From Rhodococcus sp. SBT000017 (GTDB lineage Bacteria > Actinomycetota > Actinomycetes > Mycobacteriales > Mycobacteriaceae), in contig NZ_REFU01000001.1 of NCBI RefSeq assembly GCF_003688915.1, positions 3,844,001 through 3,908,000 of the forward strand: a stretch of DNA of 64,000 bases, in the 5' to 3' direction. The notes beneath the pieces are model-generated. The model saw nothing but the letters and a program-made list of their open reading frames with translations. It searched no databases and was not told the origin of the DNA. This document shows, piece by piece, positions 30,118-38,977 of the stretch. The position numbers were made by a program, and so were the translations under genes. How positions within the stretch are numbered: the first letter of the stretch is position 1; each line of letters begins with the position of its first letter.

Positions 30118-30308
30118 GGGTCAACTCCGTGAGTTCGGGCAAAGACACTCGACTGTAGCTCTCGAGGTGTCCGGGAACCGAAACGTCGACGCGTGTGACC
30201 CGCAGTTCGCCGCCGGTCGATGAAACAGTGCACGATCATCCGAGCGAACGATCGAACTCATCCGCTCGGTCGATGCGCATCGACCCCCGAGACCGAAGAG
30301 TGTTCATC

Positions 30309-31286
30309 ATGACTCGATATCACTTCATGGACTCGCTGCGCGGATTCGCGCTGTTCGGGATTTTGCTGGTCAATGTCCTGGACATCACCGAAATTTCCGC
30401 GGCGAGTACAGGCCGGGCCCTGCTCGATCACACGGTTCAATCAAGGTTCGTCCCGATCTTCACCCTGTTGTTCGGCGTTTCCATGTATCTGATCGCCGAC
30501 GGTGCCCGACGCCGCGGTGTGGGTGCATGGCAGCCGCTGGTTCTTCGATTGCTCGGACTCGGACTGATCGGGGTGGTGCACTCGTTTGCGTACTCGGGCG
30601 ACATTCTCCGCATGTACGCGATCGTCGGACTGCTCGTGCTGCCATTGGTCGTCTGGGCTCCAGCCCCGGTCAACGTAGTCGTCGGCGGTGCCTTGACCGT
30701 GGTGAGTTTCGGTTTCCTCGGCGGGGGAGTCGACTCGCTGCCGGGGTTGGTATTGGTCGGTGCGGGTGCTGCGCAGCTGGGAGTACCGGCGCTGATGGAG
30801 AAGTCTGTGGTTCCTGGGCTGGTTCTGACCTGCGCGGCGGGTGCGGCCGCAATACCGCTGATGATGTCCTACATCTCGGCGGGGGCAGGCGATCCGCGAT
30901 TCTCCCTCCCCGGTGCGCAAGCAGGCCTGGCAATGGCGTTGGCATACATCGGAATTCTGGCTCTCGCGTGGCAATGGGCACCGATCCGTGCTGCGCTGCG
31001 AGCGGTGTTCGATCCACTCGGCAAGATGTCCTTGACGAATTACGTTTCCGCGTCGTTCGTCGTTCTGGTGGCCGCCAGGGTGTTCGGACTGTTCGATGCA
31101 GATTCGGTGTACCCAGCAATGGGCGTTGCAGTCGTGTTGATCGCTACGCAGTCCGTGTCGAGCCGAATCTGGTTGTCGAAATTTCGCTACGGACCACTCG
31201 AATGGATCCTCCGGGCCGTCACCTGGCGACGTCGCCCCCCTTTCCGTCGCGAGACTGCCCACGTTTCGACGACCAGCGCCGCATGA
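30309..31286 (+). CDS. DUF418-type membrane protein
   Basis: About 325 residues with eight or nine transmembrane helices. The N terminus (MDSLRGFALFGILLVN) and the C-terminal segment (LGKMSLTNYVSAS and YGPLEWILRAVT) are typical of the DUF418 family. The function of this family is not established; it is related to acyltransferase-like membrane proteins. It stands alone between divergent neighbours. ATG 30309 is preferred because the family usually begins a few residues before the DSLRG motif; ATG 30273 is possible. The residues before it show no signal. Confidence 0.82.
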   Translation: MTRYHFMDSLRGFALFGILLVNVLDITEISAASTGRALLDHTVQSRFVPIFTLLFGVSMYLIADGARRRGVGAWQPLVLRLLGLGLIGVVHSFAYSGDILRMYAIVGLLVLPLVVWAPAPVNVVVGGALTVVSFGFLGGGVDSLPGLVLVGAGAAQLGVPALMEKSVVPGLVLTCAAGAAAIPLMMSYISAGAGDPRFSLPGAQAGLAMALAYIGILALAWQWAPIRAALRAVFDPLGKMSLTNYVSASFVVLVAARVFGLFDADSVYPAMGVAVVLIATQSVSSRIWLSKFRYGPLEWILRAVTWRRRPPFRRETAHVSTTSAA

Positions 31287-31454
31287 GGATCGACCGCGGG
31301 GCATAGTCGGATCTCCTGTCCGAACCGGACGAAGGAACTCGGCGCGGCGTGCATCGGACGGAACGGGATGGGCCTGTGCAACCATGGTCAGTGGTCTTCT
31401 TCTCACCACGGCCGCACAGCGTCATTACTCGAACTGGATGGGAAACTTCTCGGT

Positions 31455-33347
31455 ATGGACGGCACTGCTCTCGATCGTCTCGGCTCCGCGTCGAATTTGT
31501 CGGCTGTTGCCGGCGGTGACGGTGAGCCCGAACTGACAGTCCAGAGACTGCTGTTCGACGGTCCGTCGCCCCTGGTCAGTGCCGATATGTACAGCTCTGT
31601 CGGCAAGGGCAATGCCGAGCGCACCCGCACGGGCGCTCGGATCGCCAAGCGCAGCGTGCTGCACACCAACAGCTACTTCGGACGGTTCCCGGCCAGCTAC
31701 TGGCAGCGGTGGACCACCGTCACCGAGGTGGTGTTCCGGGCGACCGTCGCCGGTGCCGGTCGGATCGATCTGGTGGCCACGGATTACAAGGGCCACGAGC
31801 GCACGATGGCCAGTACGACGGTCGATTCCGCGAATGCGTCGACTCAGTTGGCCGTTCCCGTCGCCACCACGCAGTTCCTCGACGGCGGTGCGCTGTACGT
31901 CCGCTTCACCACCACATCGAGCGAGTTGTCGGTGCAGGACGCGGAATGGACCGTCGCCGCACCGGAGAAGCTGCGTCCCACCTCGGTGGTGATCTGCACG
32001 TTCAACCGCGCCGACGACTGCGCCAACACCGTCGCTGCCATGGCCGACGATCCCATCGCACTGCTCGGGGTCGACAACGTCTACGTCGTCGATCAGGGCA
32101 CCGACCAGGTGCAGACGCGCGAGAAGTTCCAGCGCGTCGCGGCCGAGCTCGGCAGCAAGCTCGTCTACATCACTCAGCCCAACCTCGGCGGCGCAGGTGG
32201 ATTCACACGCGGGCTCTACGAGGTGCAGGGCAAGGGCGGCGACCCGGCCAACGTGATCTTCATGGACGACGACGTGCTGTGCGAGCCCGAGGCGATCGTG
32301 CGCATGAACTCGTTCGCCAACATGACCGTCGAGCCGGCGATCATCGGCGCGCAGATGCTGTATCTGTTGCACCCCGATCGTGTGCATGTCGGTGCCGAGG
32401 TGGCGAACCTGCAGAAGCTCGAAGCCGGAGTGCACGTCAAGAACGCGATCTCGGACAAGAGTGCATTCAAGCGCAAGCGGCAGCAGGACGTCCGAGTCGA
32501 CGCCGGCTACAACGGTTGGTGGTCGTGCCTCATCCCGTCCGAGATCGTCGGGCAGGTCGGATACCCGCTGCCGCTGTTCTTCCAGTGGGACGACATCGAG
32601 TACGGATACCGTTCTCGCGCAAACGGATTCGCGACCGTGACGCTTCCGGGCGCAGCGGTGTGGCATGCCGACTTCGCGTGGAAGGACTGGGACGAGTGGC
32701 ACCGCTACTTCAACCTGCGCAACGGCATGATCACCGCGGCCCTGCACATCGAACTCGACGGCCGCGCGCTCGCCAAGCAGCTGTTCACCGACCTGCTGCG
32801 GTACCTGGTGTCGATGCAGTACGGCATGGCCTACACGCTGATCAAGGCCGTCGAGGACTTCCTGGCCGGACCTGAATACTTGCTCGACGGCGGAATGGAC
32901 GCGGCCGGTTCCATCCGGCGGGAACGCGCCGCGTACGGAGAAACCAAGCGCCACAACGCGAACGAGGTTCCCGGGGTGCGTCCGGCCGACATGTTCATCA
33001 CTCCGGCAGGCCCACCGCCGAAGAAGAGCATGGAATTCGCAGTGCTGGCCAAGCGCGTACTCAATCAGTGGCGCGGCACCGTCGATCCCGGTCCGGTTGC
33101 GATCTCGGCCGACGACGCGCACTGGTGGCACGTCTCGCTGTTCTCCCACGCGATCGTCACCGATCGCTCGCAGGAGGGTGTTCGAGTTCGCAAGCGCAAC
33201 AAGGCTCATGCGGTCGAGCTGTTCAAGCGCGGTGTGGCGGCGCTCAAGCGCCTGCGTAGCGAGACGCCGACGGTCGCCGCGTCCTACCGCGCAGCAGTGC
33301 CGGAACTGACGAGCCGAGAGAACTGGGCTCGCCTGTACGGGCAGTAG
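31455..33347 (+). CDS. glfT2: Galactofuranosyltransferase GlfT2
   Basis: A 630-residue bifunctional galactofuranosyltransferase that polymerises galactan with alternating beta(1-5) and beta(1-6) links from UDP-galactofuranose. The N-terminal beta-sandwich includes FPASYWQRWTT; the GT-A domain shows VVICTFNRADDC, the metal-binding FMDDDV, and the acceptor-site acids WDDIEYGYR followed by WHADFAWKDWDEWHRYFNLR-type sequence with the catalytic-site His. Length agrees with the 637-residue mycobacterial enzyme. ATG 31455 gives the expected N terminus; an upstream ATG at 31368 adds residues that do not look native. It is convergent with the methyltransferase gene, whose end abuts it. Confidence 0.95.
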   Translation: MDGTALDRLGSASNLSAVAGGDGEPELTVQRLLFDGPSPLVSADMYSSVGKGNAERTRTGARIAKRSVLHTNSYFGRFPASYWQRWTTVTEVVFRATVAGAGRIDLVATDYKGHERTMASTTVDSANASTQLAVPVATTQFLDGGALYVRFTTTSSELSVQDAEWTVAAPEKLRPTSVVICTFNRADDCANTVAAMADDPIALLGVDNVYVVDQGTDQVQTREKFQRVAAELGSKLVYITQPNLGGAGGFTRGLYEVQGKGGDPANVIFMDDDVLCEPEAIVRMNSFANMTVEPAIIGAQMLYLLHPDRVHVGAEVANLQKLEAGVHVKNAISDKSAFKRKRQQDVRVDAGYNGWWSCLIPSEIVGQVGYPLPLFFQWDDIEYGYRSRANGFATVTLPGAAVWHADFAWKDWDEWHRYFNLRNGMITAALHIELDGRALAKQLFTDLLRYLVSMQYGMAYTLIKAVEDFLAGPEYLLDGGMDAAGSIRRERAAYGETKRHNANEVPGVRPADMFITPAGPPPKKSMEFAVLAKRVLNQWRGTVDPGPVAISADDAHWWHVSLFSHAIVTDRSQEGVRVRKRNKAHAVELFKRGVAALKRLRSETPTVAASYRAAVPELTSRENWARLYGQ

Positions 33348-34211
33348 CTATTTCGCGCGGACTGTCGGGGCGGTGCGAATGCGGACGACGACCTGTTCGT
33401 TGTCGGCGGTGTAGCCCAGGTAGTCGAACTCTGTGCCGGTGCGAGCGACGAATTCCGTCCACGCCCTGTACTCGTGGTTGCGCCAGCCGGGGAAGTTGAA
33501 GTACTCGTCGAACACGATGACGGTGCCGACGGCGAGTCGGTCGGCCACCAGATCCAGCACGGTGACCGTCGACGAGTACAGGTCTGCGTCCAGATGCAGA
33601 AACGCAAGCTTCTCGTGGTGACCCTTCAGAAAGCCCGGTAGCGAATCCTCGAACAGTCCGGGAACGATCTGCGCGCCCGGCACTTCGGGAATGCTCTCCT
33701 GCTCGAACAGCCCTTTCGGAAAGCCGGTGCGCCAGGTCTCGGGTAGGCCGGAGAACACGTCGAATCCGGCGACGACGGTGATGTCCTTACGTGAGCTCAA
33801 TTCCTCGGCGATGATCTCGAGCGTCGTCCCGCTGGCCACGCCGAACTCGAGGGCCATGCCGCGAATGGAGACCTCGCCTAGCGCGAATCGCAGTGTCGCG
33901 TGGGGCCGCAGGAACGTCGGGGCCTGCGGCATCATCTCTTCGGCGAACTCGGCGCTCTGGGCGGCTGCTTCGACGTCGGACGCGTACGGGATGTCACGAC
34001 GCATCCGCATCTCGAGGCCGCGGATGAACGCGTGCAGATCGTCGATCTCACGCCGTTGGCGTTCGAGGACGTCGAGCAATTTCGCCTGCTGATCGTTGGT
34101 CTGCTCGGCCAGCTGGGCGGTCTGCTGAGCCAGAACCTCGCCGATCGCTCGTTGAAGCTTCTCCCGTGCCGACGACTTGATGCGATCAGCGAGCTTCCGA
34201 GGTTCCGTCAT
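33348..34211 (-). CDS. TylF/MycF-like SAM-dependent methyltransferase
   Basis: A 287-residue protein. An N-terminal region of about 90 residues is rich in Gln, Glu and Arg with coiled-coil character. The following class I methyltransferase domain shows LEFGVASGTTLEII (SAM site), GFDVFSGLPETWR, and FLHLDADLYSST with the metal-binding aspartate pattern typical of TylF/MycF sugar O-methyltransferases. It lies between glfT2 and glfT1, 51 bp downstream of glfT1 on the same strand, so methylation of a galactan-related sugar is possible but only inferred. ATG 34211 is preferred to GTG 34217. Confidence 0.8.
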   Translation of the reverse strand: MTEPRKLADRIKSSAREKLQRAIGEVLAQQTAQLAEQTNDQQAKLLDVLERQRREIDDLHAFIRGLEMRMRRDIPYASDVEAAAQSAEFAEEMMPQAPTFLRPHATLRFALGEVSIRGMALEFGVASGTTLEIIAEELSSRKDITVVAGFDVFSGLPETWRTGFPKGLFEQESIPEVPGAQIVPGLFEDSLPGFLKGHHEKLAFLHLDADLYSSTVTVLDLVADRLAVGTVIVFDEYFNFPGWRNHEYRAWTEFVARTGTEFDYLGYTADNEQVVVRIRTAPTVRAK

Positions 34212-34262
34212 GGGCACACGGTAGCGGTATCACGCGGGTCCGCGCACCCCATGGCGGCAGCG

Positions 34263-35174
34263 TCAGGGCCTACGAAAGTGTTCCCGACGCCCCAGCCCGC
34301 GCAGCCGGAACCATTCGGCAAGACCCTTCGGGTTGCGGGTGGTGATCAGGAAGAACCAGGTGAAGCGAATCCACTCCTGCGGCAGCAGCTTTCGCATGCC
34401 GGGCTGCGACATCAGGTAGCCGCGATTGCGGTACGTGAAGTAGCGCTTGGTCGCGTCCTCCGGGTACTGCGTGTGCATCCGGCCACCGAGGATCGGCTTG
34501 AACTCCTCGGCTCCGTTGGGGTGGACGTAGGCGGCGGTGAGGCAGGTGCCGAACTTCAGGCCCGAGCGCTGCAACCGACGGTGCACTTCCACCTCGTCGC
34601 CGCGGACGAACAGGCGTAGATCCGGCACGCCCACCGCATCGATCGTCGACGCCTTGAACAGGGCACCGTTGAACAGTGAGGCGATGCCTTCGAGGAGATC
34701 GTCGTTCGGGTTCGCCGGGTCGATCAACTCGGACCGCAGCCGACGCCATTCGACGCCGCGTCGTAGCGGGAACGCCAGGCGATCAGGATCCTCGATGTCG
34801 CAGACGACCGGCGACACCTCGTCCAGTCCATGCGCGAGCGCGCAGTCGTAGAGGGTTTCGAGAACCTTCGGGCCCTCGGGGCGGCCGTCGTCGTCGGCGA
34901 GAAAAACCCAATCGGCACCGAGGGAGAGCGCGTACAGAATCCCGAGCGCGAACCCGCCTGCGCCGCCGAGATTGTGCTGCGAGCCGAGATACGTTGTCGG
35001 CAGGTCGATCGATTCCACCAGTTCGCGTACGGCGGGCTCATCGGCGTTGTCGACCACGATCAGGTGATCGAGCGGACGCGTCTGCGCACCGATCACGTCC
35101 AGCGACAGAGCCAACAACTCACGCCGCTTGTGCGTGACGATGACCCCGATGATCCGGTCAGGCACCCGCTGCAT
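34263..35174 (-). CDS. glfT1: Galactofuranosyltransferase GlfT1
   Basis: A 303-residue GT2 enzyme: VIVTHKRRELLALSLDVI at the N terminus, VVDNAD, the HNLGGAGGFALGI motif shared with GlfT2, and the metal-binding FLADDDG. It adds the first galactofuranose residues to the rhamnosyl linker on decaprenyl phosphate. It overlaps the end of wzt by 17 bp, the same arrangement as Rv3782-Rv3781 in mycobacteria. Confidence 0.94.
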   Translation of the reverse strand: MQRVPDRIIGVIVTHKRRELLALSLDVIGAQTRPLDHLIVVDNADEPAVRELVESIDLPTTYLGSQHNLGGAGGFALGILYALSLGADWVFLADDDGRPEGPKVLETLYDCALAHGLDEVSPVVCDIEDPDRLAFPLRRGVEWRRLRSELIDPANPNDDLLEGIASLFNGALFKASTIDAVGVPDLRLFVRGDEVEVHRRLQRSGLKFGTCLTAAYVHPNGAEEFKPILGGRMHTQYPEDATKRYFTYRNRGYLMSQPGMRKLLPQEWIRFTWFFLITTRNPKGLAEWFRLRGLGRREHFRRP

Positions 35175-35964
35175 CTTCCCGCTCGATTTCCTTCAAGATC
35201 TGCGCGACGTGATCGCCCGCGTCGTTGCCCTCGTATGCCCGGACCACGTCCTCGATGCCGCCCTGCTGGCGAATTTGGCCGTGATCGATCCACATCGCGG
35301 TGTCGCACAGCTGAGCCAGGAATTCGTTGGAGTGGCTTGCGAACACCAGGATGCCCGAGCGCTTCACCAGCTCCTGAAGTCGCAGCCGAGCCTTCTTCAT
35401 GAACTCGGCGTCGACGGCTCCGATGCCCTCGTCGAGCAGCAGGATCTCCGGGTCGATGCTGGTGACCACGCCCATCGCGACGCGCACCCGCATGCCCGTC
35501 GAGTAGGTGCGCAGCGGCATGTCGAGGTAGTCGCCGAGTTCGGTGAAGTCGGCGATCTCGTCCATCTTCGCGAGCATCTGCTTGCGGGTCTGCCCCAGGA
35601 ACAGGCCGCGGATGATGATGTTCTCGTAGCCGGAGATCTCCGGGTCCATACCGACGCCCAGATCGAACACCGGCGCGACGCGGCCGCGGATGGTCGCGCT
35701 GCCTCGCGTCGGCTCGTAGATGCCCGAGAGCAGACGCAGCAGCGTCGACTTGCCCGCACCGTTGTGTCCCACCAGTCCGACGCGATCGCCGTCCTTCAGG
35801 TTCATCGTGATGTTCTTGAGAGCCTCCACGACGACGACATCGGAAGAGTTGCGGTCGATCGCGCCACCGGCCTTGCCGAGGAACGCCTTCTTCAGCGACC
35901 GCGTCTTGGCGTCGAAGATGGGGAAGTCGACGCAGGCGTCGTGCGTGCTGATACTGATGGACAA
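35158..35964 (-). CDS. wzt: Galactan ABC exporter ATP-binding protein (Wzt/RfbE)
   Basis: A 268-residue ATPase of the polysaccharide exporter family. Walker A GHNGAGKST, the signature YSTGMRVRVAM and Walker B EILLLDEGIGAVD are present. It lacks the extra C-terminal carbohydrate-binding domain found in some Wzt proteins, like the mycobacterial version. The start is TTG 35964, with AGGGG eight bases upstream; no ATG or GTG gives the conserved N terminus SISISTHDACVDFPIFD. It pairs with Wzm to move lipid-linked galactan across the membrane. Confidence 0.93.
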   Translation of the reverse strand: MSISISTHDACVDFPIFDAKTRSLKKAFLGKAGGAIDRNSSDVVVVEALKNITMNLKDGDRVGLVGHNGAGKSTLLRLLSGIYEPTRGSATIRGRVAPVFDLGVGMDPEISGYENIIIRGLFLGQTRKQMLAKMDEIADFTELGDYLDMPLRTYSTGMRVRVAMGVVTSIDPEILLLDEGIGAVDAEFMKKARLRLQELVKRSGILVFASHSNEFLAQLCDTAMWIDHGQIRQQGGIEDVVRAYEGNDAGDHVAQILKEIEREDAAGA

Positions 35965-35975
35965 CTCGAATACCC

Positions 35976-36878
35976 CTAAACCCAGTAGGGCACGCGGGCC
36001 CGGTACTTCTTGAGTGCGACGATGGCCAGCGCCCATCCGACGACGGTGAAGCCGAGCACGATGTACCAGTGGTACGCCTGCTGATCCTCGCCGATCAGGG
36101 GGGCCCGGATGATGTCGAGGTAGTGGAAGAGCGGGTTGATCTCGACGAGCTTGGCGCGGTTCGCGGCCTCGCCGCCCATCGACTCGAGTCCCGAGGTGGT
36201 CCACACGATCGGCGTCATGAAGAACATCAGCGTGACGAAGCTGCCGAGGATAGGGGCGATGTCGCGGTAGCGGGTCGCGATGATGCCGAACAGGATCGAC
36301 ACCCACACCGCGTTCAGCAGGATCAGCACGAGCGCCGGCATCGCGAAGATCACGGTCCAGTGCAGCCCGCCGGGCGGCCAGAAGATCGCGATGATGATCA
36401 CGTAGATCAGCATGTTGTGGCCGAGCAGCAGTAGCTGACGCCACACCAGTCGATAGACGTGCACACTCAGCGCGCTCGGCAGCTGTTTGATCAGGCCTTC
36501 GTTGGCGACGAAGACGTCTCCGCCTTCGAGAATCGCGGCACTGATGAGGTTCCAGATGATCAGACCGACGGTGACGTGCGGCAGGAACTCGCGCAGATCG
36601 ATGTTGAGCAGAACCGAATACAGCAGACCCATGGCGATGGCCTGGACGCCGGTGGCGATGGTGATCCAGAACGGACCGATCACCGACCGGCGATACCGCT
36701 GCTTGATGTCCTGCCAGCCGAGGTGCAGCCACAGCTCGCGCTGGTTGAAACCGGTTCTGAGGTCGCCGAAAGCCCGCCGATAAGTCTGTGAGTCCGAAAC
36801 CGGAGCAGGCATCTGGTCTCCTGCCTCGCTCTCGGGATCCTTCGCTGGTGCCGACACGACGGTCGACACTACCTGCAT
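35976..36878 (-). CDS. wzm: Galactan ABC exporter permease (Wzm/RfbD)
   Basis: A 300-residue ABC-2 type permease with six transmembrane helices. The cytoplasmic amphipathic segment ELWLHLGWQDIKQRYRRSVIG before the first helix (key residues LGWQDIKQRYRRS) is characteristic of polysaccharide exporters. It is 11 bp upstream of wzt and forms the membrane part of the exporter. Its neighbours glfT1, glfT2 and wzt confirm the galactan role. Confidence 0.93.
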   Translation of the reverse strand: MQVVSTVVSAPAKDPESEAGDQMPAPVSDSQTYRRAFGDLRTGFNQRELWLHLGWQDIKQRYRRSVIGPFWITIATGVQAIAMGLLYSVLLNIDLREFLPHVTVGLIIWNLISAAILEGGDVFVANEGLIKQLPSALSVHVYRLVWRQLLLLGHNMLIYVIIIAIFWPPGGLHWTVIFAMPALVLILLNAVWVSILFGIIATRYRDIAPILGSFVTLMFFMTPIVWTTSGLESMGGEAANRAKLVEINPLFHYLDIIRAPLIGEDQQAYHWYIVLGFTVVGWALAIVALKKYRARVPYWV

Positions 36879-36905
36879 TCGACTTTTCGGCTCATTCCGA
36901 GCGTG

Positions 36906-37487
36906 TCACAGGTACTGGCCGGTACCGCTGCCGCCGTGGCCGCCACCCGGTGCGGGCATCACACCGGGAGGCAACGCGCCCTGCCGCATCTGTTCGAGTT
37001 GAGCGCGGGCGGCCATCTGCTGAGCGAACAGGGCCGTCTGGATGCCGTGGAACAGGCCTTCGAGCCAGCCGACGAGCTGGGCCTGCGCGATGCGCAGTTC
37101 GGCGTCGGTGGGGACCACGTCGTCGCCGAAGGGCAGTACCAGGCGCTCGAGCTCGTCGCGCAGTTCCGGTGCGAGGCCCTGTTCGAGTTCGTGGATGGAC
37201 GACTTGTGGATCTCCTTCAGCCGCGTCCGGCTCGCGTCGTCGAGCGGAGCGGCGCGCACCTCCTCGAGAAGCTGCTTGATCATCGTGCCGATGCGCATCA
37301 CCTTCGCGGGCTGCTCGACCATCTCCGACAGGCCCGATCCATCGTCCGATCCGTCGTTCGCGGAGGATCCGGCGGCGCGGGCCGCGGCGGCCGTCGCTTC
37401 CTCACGGCTCAGGGCAAGCGGTTCTCCATTGGGGCCGATCACAACAACATGGTCGTCGGGTGCGCTGTTCGGCTCGGATTGAGTCAT
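36906..37487 (-). CDS. bpa: Bacterial proteasome activator Bpa/PafE
   Basis: A 193-residue protein matching Rv3780. The conserved helical core runs from EQPAKVMRIGTMIKQLLEEVR to the segment GWLEGLFHGIQTALFAQQMAA (key parts WLEGLFHGIQ), and the C terminus is GQYL, the HbYX-like tail that docks into and opens the 20S proteasome. It forms a ring that feeds unfolded proteins to the proteasome without ATP. It sits just upstream of wzm on the same strand, as in mycobacteria. Confidence 0.93.
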   Translation of the reverse strand: MTQSEPNSAPDDHVVVIGPNGEPLALSREEATAAAARAAGSSANDGSDDGSGLSEMVEQPAKVMRIGTMIKQLLEEVRAAPLDDASRTRLKEIHKSSIHELEQGLAPELRDELERLVLPFGDDVVPTDAELRIAQAQLVGWLEGLFHGIQTALFAQQMAARAQLEQMRQGALPPGVMPAPGGGHGGSGTGQYL

Positions 37488-37662
37488 ATATCCATCTTTA
37501 CCCGTCGCTCGCCGTTGCGCGATCGTCTGGGGCGATTATCCTGGTTCGGTCGTCTGGAACAGTGGAGGCCGGGAGGATCGAGCGTGCGAGGTGGGCAACC
37601 GTTCCCTGGCGAAACAGGACGTGGAACACATGCTGCACCGGTCGGCGCTTAGAGTGTCCGGC

Positions 37663-38868
37663 ATGGGTTACGACGTCGCGCGAGTGAGAGGTTCCATCCC
37701 CTCGCTCGGTGACGGGTGGATTCATCTCGACCCTCAGCTGGGCATGCTGATTCCGGACCGCGTGTCCACCGCTGTATCCACCGCGTTCCGGCACAGTGCG
37801 TCCAATCATTCGGCCGGCAACATCGCGGCCAAGCGCAGTGCAGCTCTGCTGGAGTCCGCTCGCGTCGCGATCGCCGATCTGGTCGGTGCCTATCCGTCCG
37901 GTGTCGTCATCGGTCCGGATCGCGCGACGCTGCTGTCCTGGCTCGCGGATTCGATGAGCTCGCGGCTGGGGCTGGGAACCGGTCTGGTGCTCTCGCGGCT
38001 GGACGAGGAAGCGAACGTCGCACCGTGGCTGCGGGTCGCCAGCCGGTCCGGCGCGCATGTGCGATGGGCCGAGGTCGAAATCGATACGTGTGAGTTGCCC
38101 ACCTGGCAGTTCGACGACCTGATCACCTCCACCACTCGGCTCGTCGCGGTCACTGCGGCGTCGCCGATCGTCGGTAGTGCGCCCGATGTTCGGGTCGCGG
38201 CGGATCTGGTGCACGAGGTCGGTGGGCTCATCGTGGTCGACGCGGCCGGAGCTGCCCCCTACGCCCACGTCGACATCAAGGAACTCGGGGCCGACATCGT
38301 CGCGATCGACACCGCCGCGTGGGGTGGGCCGTCGGTCGGTGCGCTGATCTTCCGCGATCCGACGCTGCTGGAGCAGTTGCCGTCGATGTCGCTGAACCCG
38401 TCGGCCAAGGGGCCCGAGCGGCTCGAGGTCAGCGCCCATCAGTACGCGTTGTTGGCGGGCGTCGTCTCGTCCATCGACTACCTGGCCAATCTCGACGACG
38501 CAGCAACTGGGACGCGTCGCGAGCGCCTCGAGCTGTCGATCGGATCGTTGCAGCACTACCACGACGGCCTTTTCGATTACCTGATGAAGGCGCTCGACTC
38601 CCTCGACCACGTCATGGTGCTGGGGAATGCGCCGACGCGCATTCCCACCCTGAGCTTCACCGTCGAGGGCATGCCGGCGGTGAAGGTGTCCGAGCAACTC
38701 GCGCAGGCCAGAATCGGCAGTGTCAGCGGAGTCCACGGTGGGAGTCGGTTGCTCGACGCATTGGGCGTCAACGACGAGGGTGGTGCCGTCACCATCGGTC
38801 TGGCTCCGTACACCACCCGCTACGAGATCGATCAGCTCGTCACAGCGCTGTCCGCTCTCGCCCTCTGA
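37663..38868 (+). CDS. Class V aminotransferase/cysteine desulfurase-like protein lacking the PLP lysine (Rv3778c-like)
   Basis: About 401 residues with the fold type I layout of SufS/NifS proteins (IVVDAAGAAPYAHVDI, GADIVAIDTAAWGGPSVGAL). Where cysteine desulfurases have the SGHK motif with the PLP-binding lysine, this protein has DTAAWGGP; Ala219 is at the lysine position. The usual Gln after the conserved Asp is also replaced. Position next to bpa matches Rv3778c. A standard aminotransferase or desulfurase reaction therefore looks unlikely. ATG 37663 was chosen because the conserved part starts soon after it; ATG 37591 is possible. Confidence 0.85.
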   Translation: MGYDVARVRGSIPSLGDGWIHLDPQLGMLIPDRVSTAVSTAFRHSASNHSAGNIAAKRSAALLESARVAIADLVGAYPSGVVIGPDRATLLSWLADSMSSRLGLGTGLVLSRLDEEANVAPWLRVASRSGAHVRWAEVEIDTCELPTWQFDDLITSTTRLVAVTAASPIVGSAPDVRVAADLVHEVGGLIVVDAAGAAPYAHVDIKELGADIVAIDTAAWGGPSVGALIFRDPTLLEQLPSMSLNPSAKGPERLEVSAHQYALLAGVVSSIDYLANLDDAATGTRRERLELSIGSLQHYHDGLFDYLMKALDSLDHVMVLGNAPTRIPTLSFTVEGMPAVKVSEQLAQARIGSVSGVHGGSRLLDALGVNDEGGAVTIGLAPYTTRYEIDQLVTALSALAL

Positions 38869-38930
38869 CGGAGCGGCTCCGCCGCACGTGCGCGAGGTGC
38901 CTCCGGGTCGTTCCGCAGGCTCCACTCCGG

Positions 38931-38950
38931 CCTCGTAGCCCACTACGAGG
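38931..38950. terminator. Terminator-like hairpin between convergent genes
   Basis: A perfect 8-bp stem CCTCGTAG/CTACGAGG closes a CCCA loop between the convergent aminotransferase-like and quinone oxidoreductase genes. There is no long T-run, so the role is inferred from position. Confidence 0.5.
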
Positions 38951-38977
38951 TTCCACTCACGACCGCCGACCTGCGCG

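Noticed and set aside
38869..38930. GC-rich palindrome CGGAGCGGCTCCG as a terminator
   Set aside because: The loop would be a single base; the hairpin at 38931-38950 is a better candidate.
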